A stretch of 64,000 nt of DNA. It comes from a virus. The notes beneath the pieces were generated by a model. The model did no database searches and was not told the DNA's origin. It saw only the letters and a program-made list of their open reading frames with translations. Numbering within the stretch: the first letter of the stretch is position 1; every line of letters starts with the position of its first letter. Positions 58,522 to 64,000 of this stretch are shown piece by piece. The translations under genes were made by a program, and so were the position numbers. The stretch lies in the IMG/VR virus record IMGVR_UViG_3300027759_000053, positions 1 through 64,000 of that record; one strand, written 5' to 3'.

Positions 58522-59045
58522 TTAATAATCTCGTCTTTGGTGTATTTAGACCAGTCAGTGAACACTCGACGATTTTGTAACTTGTGTACACTATGACACC
58601 ATACACCAGGATTGGTTGCATTAAAATCTTTATCGTCGAGCTTAATTATAGCATTATATCCTAATTGTTGTATATAGGGCAATTTAACCGAAATCATTGG
58701 GATAAAATTATGATATTCGGTGAACCCATATTCCAATACATATTCAACATGGGATACATCAAAATCCAACGTACACAAACGATCTTTCTTAAGAAAATGG
58801 GTAATCATTTCTTCCCATAAAGTAAAATAATTAGCAGTACCGTTGGGTGCAAAACTTTGATTAGCACCAAAGTATATGTGTTCGCATTTATGTGCAAGGT
58901 ATGCGGCTTCGATTAATTCTATAGATTGTATATCAACAACAAATAGTGTCTTTAAATCAAATGCAGGTGTATGTTCTACTTCAGTGCCTACAAAAAGGCT
59001 TGCATTGTTATGTCCGTTTCTATTCATCGCCGTGTACCGTTTCAT
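58518..59045 (-). CDS. Unknown protein of the dpdA cluster
   Basis: About 175 residues from the ATG at 59045 (MKRYTAMNRNGHNNASLFVG); further upstream starts lie deeper in the previous gene, and ATG 59027 is also possible. FVGTEVEHTPAFDLKTLFVV, HIYFGANQSFAPNGTANYFT and DDKDFNATNPGVWCHSVHKL look like a conserved alpha/beta enzyme seen in cyanophages, without known function. The genomic link to dpdA suggests a part in deazaguanine use. Confidence 0.55.
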   Translation of the reverse strand: MKRYTAMNRNGHNNASLFVGTEVEHTPAFDLKTLFVVDIQSIELIEAAYLAHKCEHIYFGANQSFAPNGTANYFTLWEEMITHFLKKDRLCTLDFDVSHVEYVLEYGFTEYHNFIPMISVKLPYIQQLGYNAIIKLDDKDFNATNPGVWCHSVHKLQNRRVFTDWSKYTKDEIIK

Positions 59046-59226
59046 GATCGTGATCCCATTGTAACTTATTAAGACGGCTGATTTCGTCTTTAACAAGTAG
59101 TTTTTTCTTTTTCATTTCAGCAAGTCGATCAACTTCAACATGAGGATGATTACGTTCCATGTCGTCTATCTGTTTGTTTAACACACGATGAGATTCTTCA
59201 AGTTGTTTAATTTTAGCTTTGTACAT
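59020..59226 (-). CDS. Small DUF465/YdcH-like coiled-coil protein
   Basis: 68 residues: QLEESHRVLNKQIDDMERNH followed by EMKKKKLLVKDEISRLNKLQ fits the DUF465 (YdcH) helical-hairpin pattern. Starts one base after the dpdA stop. Function of the family is unknown. Confidence 0.7.
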   Translation of the reverse strand: MYKAKIKQLEESHRVLNKQIDDMERNHPHVEVDRLAEMKKKKLLVKDEISRLNKLQWDHDHETVHGDE

Positions 59227-60774
59227 TTATACCTCAAAAAGATCTGGATTTAAAATTGCCAAGGGTTTTTCTTTCTTGGACTTCTCTACTTTAACACTAC
59301 TGCCTTCTAATTCAAAATGCACATCCATCATTGTTTCAGAATTCAACGCTTTTTTACCTTTGTTGCCTCTAGTGCCAACAATTTCCATCCAATACTTACT
59401 ATAATGTTCAACGATATCAAGTGCTGTTTGTTTGTCAGGCGCAGCAAAAATACTATCAATGATATCTTTAAACTTATCTTGTCCGGGGCCACTATACTGC
59501 ATCATAGCAGGATAGTTGCCGGCATCATATTCACGATTGGCACGTTGAACTGATTCAATGTGCGTCCATACGTTATGCCCCATTAGCAATGCATAACTGA
59601 AACTATCCCAAGAAGTCTTGCCTTCCTTGCCATTCTTATTTAGGTCGCCGGGTTTATATATACAAATATCTTTCATTTGTAAACGTTGGCTAATCGGACT
59701 TTCGTCAAAATGTTTCCAGAAACCGTCTTGTATAGTGCCGTCTTTGTAACTGCGAGTATCTGTGGAATATTTTTTATCGTCGGCACTGGGATTCATTCTA
59801 TAGGACCATTTTTGTCCTGGGGTAAGGTCAATTTCGTGGTAGACTTGTCCATTCGCCGTAGCAAGGAAAGGACTAGCACAGTCAAAGGAAATAGTAAAAG
59901 AAGGGTTAACATATCGGCGTATTGATCTCTGTATATCTGTGAGTAGTAATGCCCACTCTAGTTTTGAAGTACCCAAGAAGTGCATCCAATCATGAACACC
60001 TTCTTGTAGTAAATTGTCGTAACGTAATGCAATCAATCGCTTTAGGATTAAATGTACATCACACATGTTCTGTCCGCCCATTGCCCACCCATCAAAGTGT
60101 TTGCCAGGATACTGTGCAGGATCGCAATACTTTTTCATTTCTTGATACCAAGATTCTGCATTGGTGTGTGTAGAACCTTGTAACACATTTAAGAACTTGG
60201 CACCACCGTTGTCTTTGCCTTTTCTGTTTGCAATAAAGTATTCATTGTTAAACTTTGTTGCTGCAATAGCTTCAGGAACTGTTTTGATTTGACAGGCGGC
60301 GCTGGCCTTGGGATCTTTAGTTACCCAGGTAGGTATATCAAGAATCATGCCGTAATCAGCAATGCCATCCAGCCATTTAAGTACCGCTTCGCGTTTACCT
60401 TGAGCCTTGGGGCAACCTGAGTTGGCTTTCCAATCACCTTCCCATAAACCCTTGGCAATTTGGAATCCACCTGAGTCACCTAACATGAATGTACCCGGTT
60501 CGCGTTTACGAACCATGTCCTCGCTTGGATCGTCTTTGGTTAAATCCAAATTGGCATGACCACCTGAATACAAACTCCAGCGATACGGAAACCAAGATTG
60601 CTGACTGTTAAGCCAATTCATTTGCTCTAAGTCAGTTAGTCCTACAGGAAAACGTGCAGGGTCAACATAGTCGTTGTTAACACGCTGCTTTCCTATAAAA
60701 GTTGCATAGAAGCCCGAGATAGCAGGTAAGAATACTGCGTAATCATTTTGTTTACTTGTTAAATTATCTTGCAT
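59227..60774 (-). CDS. dpdA: DNA-guanine transglycosylase, DpdA-like (TGT superfamily)
   Basis: 515 residues. GDSGGFQ (Asp100-Gln105) is the TGT substrate-binding motif, NVLQGS (~196-201) and FDGWAMGG (~227-234) are the next TGT strands, and FDCASP with Asp298 corresponds to the nucleophile Asp region of tRNA-guanine transglycosylases. Phage homologues (DpdA) exchange guanine in DNA for a 7-deazaguanine. FolE, QueD and QueE in the same window supply the precursor. It is longer than bacterial Tgt (~375), as expected for phage DpdA types. Confidence 0.85.
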   Translation of the reverse strand: MQDNLTSKQNDYAVFLPAISGFYATFIGKQRVNNDYVDPARFPVGLTDLEQMNWLNSQQSWFPYRWSLYSGGHANLDLTKDDPSEDMVRKREPGTFMLGDSGGFQIAKGLWEGDWKANSGCPKAQGKREAVLKWLDGIADYGMILDIPTWVTKDPKASAACQIKTVPEAIAATKFNNEYFIANRKGKDNGGAKFLNVLQGSTHTNAESWYQEMKKYCDPAQYPGKHFDGWAMGGQNMCDVHLILKRLIALRYDNLLQEGVHDWMHFLGTSKLEWALLLTDIQRSIRRYVNPSFTISFDCASPFLATANGQVYHEIDLTPGQKWSYRMNPSADDKKYSTDTRSYKDGTIQDGFWKHFDESPISQRLQMKDICIYKPGDLNKNGKEGKTSWDSFSYALLMGHNVWTHIESVQRANREYDAGNYPAMMQYSGPGQDKFKDIIDSIFAAPDKQTALDIVEHYSKYWMEIVGTRGNKGKKALNSETMMDVHFELEGSSVKVEKSKKEKPLAILNPDLFEV

Positions 60775-61408
60775 AAAAATTAATTCCGCTTATAAAATCG
60801 TAGTCTGGTTGTAAATAATCCATTATTTTGTTTTTAATTTTATGATTCTTGTAATTAAATAAAAAAGAAATTACTTCTCGGTATAGTGGGTCTTTTTTAT
60901 CAATCCCGTTTTCTATACTGTTATTCAATGATGTTATTTCATTATGAGACTGAAGCCATTTATTTAATTGATATCCAGTCTGACCATTGAGCCAAAAAAA
61001 GTTAATTTTTTTTAAGTCTGGATGATCTAAAAGTGCTACAGATTGTAAATTGGTATACATATCAAATTCTTGAATAGGTGCACGATTAAATAGCAATTCA
61101 ACAAAATCATCTTTATTTTTTGATGCTAACAGAGAATTCAAAGAAGATTGATCAAATATAGGATTTTTAATATAAGAAACATAAGTAGAGATCCAACGCT
61201 CGTATGGGTCGCGAAGTATTGCAAATTGCACAGATTTATTAACAAACTTATCTTCGTTGATTATATTGGTGCGAATTAGTGTATCCCAATTCTTTCTTTT
61301 TAAACATGAGGTAATCTTAGTGCTGGCATTTTTATATATTGGAAGATACCAAAATTTTTGATCTGGATCTATTAGAGAGTCCGCGTACCAGTATTTTATT
61401 AATTTCAT
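60764..61408 (-). CDS. Sulfotransferase-like protein (1 of 3)
   Basis: 214 residues. LPIYKNASTKI (KNAST at residues 26-30) fits the 5'-phosphosulfate-binding loop of Sulfotransfer_2-type enzymes, and AILRDPYERWIS (66-74) the 3'-phosphate-binding R-x-P-x-x-R-x-x-S motif. The C-terminal YLQPDYDFISGINFYA is shared by all three copies. It would transfer sulfate from PAPS, which the CysC-like enzyme at 23039 could make, to a hydroxyl or amine of a glycan. It is AT-rich and overlaps dpdA by 11 bases. Confidence 0.7.
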   Translation of the reverse strand: MKLIKYWYADSLIDPDQKFWYLPIYKNASTKITSCLKRKNWDTLIRTNIINEDKFVNKSVQFAILRDPYERWISTYVSYIKNPIFDQSSLNSLLASKNKDDFVELLFNRAPIQEFDMYTNLQSVALLDHPDLKKINFFWLNGQTGYQLNKWLQSHNEITSLNNSIENGIDKKDPLYREVISFLFNYKNHKIKNKIMDYLQPDYDFISGINFYAR

Positions 61409-62055
61409 TGGGCAACAAATTTCACTGAGTTAAAAAAATCGTAATCAGGTTGTAACCAAGTCATTAATTTTTCTTTATAACGAGGATTTGTATCTAGAAA
61501 CGATACTATTCGATTATATATTAAATTTGATTTGGCTGTTTGATTTACATAACGATCGTTAAAAAATATTTCTAAATTAACAGTATCGCACCAATTTTGC
61601 AAATTGGACCAAACATTTTCGTTAAGTAGAAAAAAGTTAATATCTGTATTTGTATCATTATAACTGTCAAAACAATTGCATTGTAATTGAGTATGAATAT
61701 CAAATTCAAAATTATCACTAAAGTCAAATATTGATTGTAAAGTAATGTACCAATGATCTGAGTTTAATAATCTATACAACGAGAGATTAAGAGTTCCCCT
61801 GGCTCCTGGCAACTTAGCATATGTTGTAAATCCGCTTACCCATCTCTCATATGGTTCCCTTAGTACAGAAAAAAGTATTTTGTCGTTAAGAAAATTATTT
61901 TTTTCTTTTCGTTCCATAACAGGCAAATTGGTCCATTCGGCATTACGCAGAGTATTTAGAATCTTTGTAGAGGCATTTTTTGATACATCCAGGAATATAA
62001 ATTTTTCTGTTGGGTCAATTAGTCCTCTAATTTGAAAAGATTGAATGATTGTCAT
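61405..62055 (-). CDS. Sulfotransferase-like protein (2 of 3)
   Basis: 216 residues. LDVSKNASTKI (KNAST 26-30) and SVLREPYERWVS (66-74) give both PAPS motifs, and the end is WLQPDYDFFNSVKFVA. The shared spacing with the first copy shows a tandem duplication, although the middle parts have diverged, which suggests different acceptors. It overlaps its neighbours by 4 and 29 bases. Confidence 0.7.
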   Translation of the reverse strand: MTIIQSFQIRGLIDPTEKFIFLDVSKNASTKILNTLRNAEWTNLPVMERKEKNNFLNDKILFSVLREPYERWVSGFTTYAKLPGARGTLNLSLYRLLNSDHWYITLQSIFDFSDNFEFDIHTQLQCNCFDSYNDTNTDINFFLLNENVWSNLQNWCDTVNLEIFFNDRYVNQTAKSNLIYNRIVSFLDTNPRYKEKLMTWLQPDYDFFNSVKFVAQ

Positions 62056-62671
62056 AAAAATTAATAGATCTAATTAGTTTGTAGTCTTTAGAAAAAAAAT
62101 TATCCAAATTCGTAGTGTATTTAGAATTTTTATCTAGTACCTGTTTAAAAGTTTGTTTGAATTGACTTCTGATAGGATCATCTTGTGTCACATGTTGATA
62201 ATCGTAATTGAAATATCTATTACTCATTCCGCGATTATTTAAAAAATGACTGAATAGTTCTCTATATTGAGATCCACACCAAAAGAAAGTACAGTTAGTA
62301 AGATTCAATCCTTCTAAGAATAATACTTGTTGTTCGGTGTGATCGTCAAATGCTATTCTATCAAATACTAAATCAAAAAAACAATTTGAAAAATGTGCTG
62401 TATCTAAATTTCTATGGTACAGATACATGTATTCAGCAATGCCACTTAACCAACGTTCAACTGGATTACGCAAAACTATTATAGCATGTTTATGATACAA
62501 ATTATCAGTATGATAGTTGTAATTCTCCCATCCCCAATCTTTTAAATTAGGTTTGGTCCATGAACTGGCATTTTTAGGAATATTAACGTACATAAGGTCA
62601 GTGTCGGCTTTACTCATACATTCGCCGAACACATGACCCTTTGTTTTATAATATTCTATAAAATCTATCAC
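62027..62671 (-). CDS. Sulfotransferase-like protein (3 of 3)
   Basis: 214 residues. VNIPKNASSWTKP (KNASSW 33-38) and IVLRNPVERWLS (68-76) are the two PAPS motifs; IPKNAS is the closest of the three to known Sulfotransfer_2 loops. The end FFSKDYKLIRSINFY matches the others. Its start overlaps the stop of the sliding clamp gene by 4 bases, so the three genes may be transcribed with the clamp. Confidence 0.7.
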   Translation of the reverse strand: MIDFIEYYKTKGHVFGECMSKADTDLMYVNIPKNASSWTKPNLKDWGWENYNYHTDNLYHKHAIIVLRNPVERWLSGIAEYMYLYHRNLDTAHFSNCFFDLVFDRIAFDDHTEQQVLFLEGLNLTNCTFFWCGSQYRELFSHFLNNRGMSNRYFNYDYQHVTQDDPIRSQFKQTFKQVLDKNSKYTTNLDNFFSKDYKLIRSINFYDNHSIFSN

Positions 62672-63399
62672 TTGGTTTGTGCTGGCAAGATATAATTATA
62701 AACGGCTAATCCAGAATCCACTGTGATTTGAGCTGCACCTTCGTCACTGAATCTAATCATTTTATCACCAGGCAATGCCAAAATACTAATTACAGCAGCA
62801 ATTGGCCAATGCCATGCTTTGGTCAATGTTCCTGCTACATCGTGTGCAAACACAAAGTTACCAGCATGACTACTATGATCACCAAAATAGAATACTAAAT
62901 TACCATTTTCAACTTTGGCAATAAAACTTGTTTCTTCACTATTGGCTTGTGCTTGAAATCGAAGTTTCTGTATCGAAGTCACGCTGGGTTCAATTTCTAC
63001 TCCCCATTTAACACCTTTAAACTTAACTGTTTGCAAAGTGTTGTTTACTACATTGGCACTCATGAATCGATAACTATTTTTAAAATCTCCTTCTTTGTTT
63101 TCAAAATGAATGCCTTCGGGTGTCTTGACACCTTCGACGTCTTTAGAGATAATAGACAGTTTGGCATCTTCCTTGTACTCAGGAATATTAAGAATGGTAT
63201 TAAGTTTGCCCAGATTAGGCATACCAAAGGTACCCATAAACTCTGGAACAGGATTATGAAATTGTGCTTCCACAATAGCCACACGTTCTTCGCCAACTGC
63301 GTTAACAAGAGTCAACGAATCAGTACCGGTAATTTTAACTAAATCAATAACACCCAAACTATGAGTGTGTGATACTATATCGAGTAAGTAATCTCGCAT
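62668..63399 (-). CDS. DNA polymerase sliding clamp (T4 gp45/PCNA type)
   Basis: 243 residues. The layout of two similar halves fits a T4-type trimeric clamp: LLDIVSHTHSLGVIDLVKIT at the start, FGMPNLGKLNTILNIPEYKE in the first domain, NSYRFMSANVVNNTLQTVKF and LRFQAQANSEETSFIAKVEN in the second, and LALPGDKMIRFSDEGAAQIT near the end. It would tether phage DNA polymerase and, in T4-like phages, also activate late transcription. The identity rests on pattern, not alignment. Confidence 0.72.
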   Translation of the reverse strand: MRDYLLDIVSHTHSLGVIDLVKITGTDSLTLVNAVGEERVAIVEAQFHNPVPEFMGTFGMPNLGKLNTILNIPEYKEDAKLSIISKDVEGVKTPEGIHFENKEGDFKNSYRFMSANVVNNTLQTVKFKGVKWGVEIEPSVTSIQKLRFQAQANSEETSFIAKVENGNLVFYFGDHSSHAGNFVFAHDVAGTLTKAWHWPIAAVISILALPGDKMIRFSDEGAAQITVDSGLAVYNYILPAQTK

Positions 63400-63452
63400 T
63401 TATTTCTCCTAAGAATATTTGTAATTGTAACTATTGTATTTAGAAAAGTCAA

Positions 63453-64000
63453 CTAACCTCTGTGTACTATTTCACCTAATGCTTGGTGAGCTTTGACAGT
63501 TTTTAAAATTCCGGGCTTCCTAATTTCAATCCAACTAGTCGAGGGATTATAGTCCGGGGCACTTATTATTTCGTACCCTAGACTTTCTACCATTGGGGCC
63601 AACATGCTTTTTGGAACATAGGTCATAAAGTAACCTTCACACATGCCAGCACTGGCACTCATGTCGGCATTGTTATAAGTAAACATCATTACGCCACCAG
63701 GTTTTAACCATTGGTTGGCTTGAATTAACAATTGTTTAATACTGTCTAGGCTTAGATAATTAAAAAAATTGTAACTAAAAATAAATCCAAATTGGTTTAT
63801 AGGTAAGTTAGATATCTGATAATCTTTAACCAAATACTTTCGGAGTCGTGCTTGATATTCCTTGGTAAACTGATTAACAGTGCTTATAAGAAACTCCTCG
63901 TTGATATCAGTAATGTACAATGGATCTGCAGCAATTAGTTTTTTGGTCCATTCGCCATCCCTGCATCCTATTTCTAACGTGGCATATTTCCAGTCACAAT
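63453..64000 (-). CDS. Class I SAM-dependent methyltransferase, 5' end outside window
   Basis: The frame is open to the window edge. Before the TTG near 63920 it continues as LEIGCRDGEWTKKLIAADPL, which is SAM-binding motif I, followed by YITDINEEF (motif II acidic residue), FGFIFSYNFFNYLSLDSIKQ (motif IV) and WLKPGGVMMFTYNN (motif V). All marks of a Rossmann methyltransferase of the Methyltransf_11/25 kind. The substrate is not evident. A 53-base gap separates it from the clamp. Confidence 0.75.
   Translation of the reverse strand, partial: CDWKYATLEIGCRDGEWTKKLIAADPLYITDINEEFLISTVNQFTKEYQARLRKYLVKDYQISNLPINQFGFIFSYNFFNYLSLDSIKQLLIQANQWLKPGGVMMFTYNNADMSASAGMCEGYFMTYVPKSMLAPMVESLGYEIISAPDYNPSTSWIEIRKPGILKTVKAHQALGEIVHRG

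Noticed and set aside
1-64000. tRNA genes or CRISPR arrays
   Set aside because: Intergenic spaces are nearly all shorter than 160 bases and hold promoters or hairpins; no cloverleaf-like sequence with GTTCRA arm or regularly spaced repeats was noticed.

Overview
The window looks like part of a large, AT-rich, tailed-phage genome of the marine T4-like myovirus type. The support is a run of trimeric tail-fibre and adhesin genes, a T4/PCNA-type sliding clamp, a T4-type 5'-3' exonuclease, phage thymidylate synthase, DHFR and dCMP deaminase, two free-standing homing endonucleases, dense packing with ATGA/GTGA overlaps, and many small conserved genes of the kind seen in cyanophages and pelagiphages. 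The host cannot be read from this window. The early promoters are excellent sigma70 matches, so a bacterial host with an ordinary housekeeping polymerase is likely. I saw no tRNA, rRNA or CRISPR array.

Layout. Bases 1-6849 (+) hold structural tail-fibre and adhesin genes. Bases 6857-24458 (+) form one long operon behind a strong promoter with an inverted repeat around its -10 box. It contains glycosyltransferase-like proteins, six twitch-type radical SAM proteins, two related unknown proteins, three SGNH proteins, a carbamoyltransferase, an APS kinase fused to DUF2061, a small nucleotidyltransferase and dCMP deaminase. Bases 24340-32517 are mostly (-): a glycosyltransferase, a DegT aminotransferase, a PKHD dioxygenase, a sugar epimerase, an SGNH protein and ThyA, interrupted by a (+) glycosyltransferase-like gene with six repeats. 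Bases 32518-44665 (-) hold DHFR, small unknown genes, a MoxR ATPase/VWA metallopeptidase pair, a possible ParB-like protein and the exonuclease, driven by several consensus promoters. Bases 44778-45374 (+) are a GIY-YIG endonuclease. Bases 45375-60774 (-) carry queE, queD, folE and a dpdA-type transglycosylase, plus another glycan-modification set (galE, GT4-like, a short DegT, a 2OG oxygenase, a B12-type radical SAM protein). Bases 60764-64000 (-) hold three tandem sulfotransferase-like genes, the sliding clamp and a truncated methyltransferase.

Two systems stand out. The first is a 7-deazaguanine DNA-modification pathway (FolE, QueD, QueE, DpdA, and a divergent tunnelling-fold-like protein beside DpdA), with no QueC in the window. 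The second is a very large small-molecule or glycan-tailoring inventory: glycosyltransferases, eight radical SAM enzymes, five SGNH proteins, a carbamoyltransferase, aminotransferases, epimerases and dioxygenases. It is joined to an apparent sulfation module, with an APS kinase able to make PAPS and three sulfotransferase-like proteins. A decayed copy of the APS kinase 5' end at 22300-22382 records a recent gene insertion into this locus.
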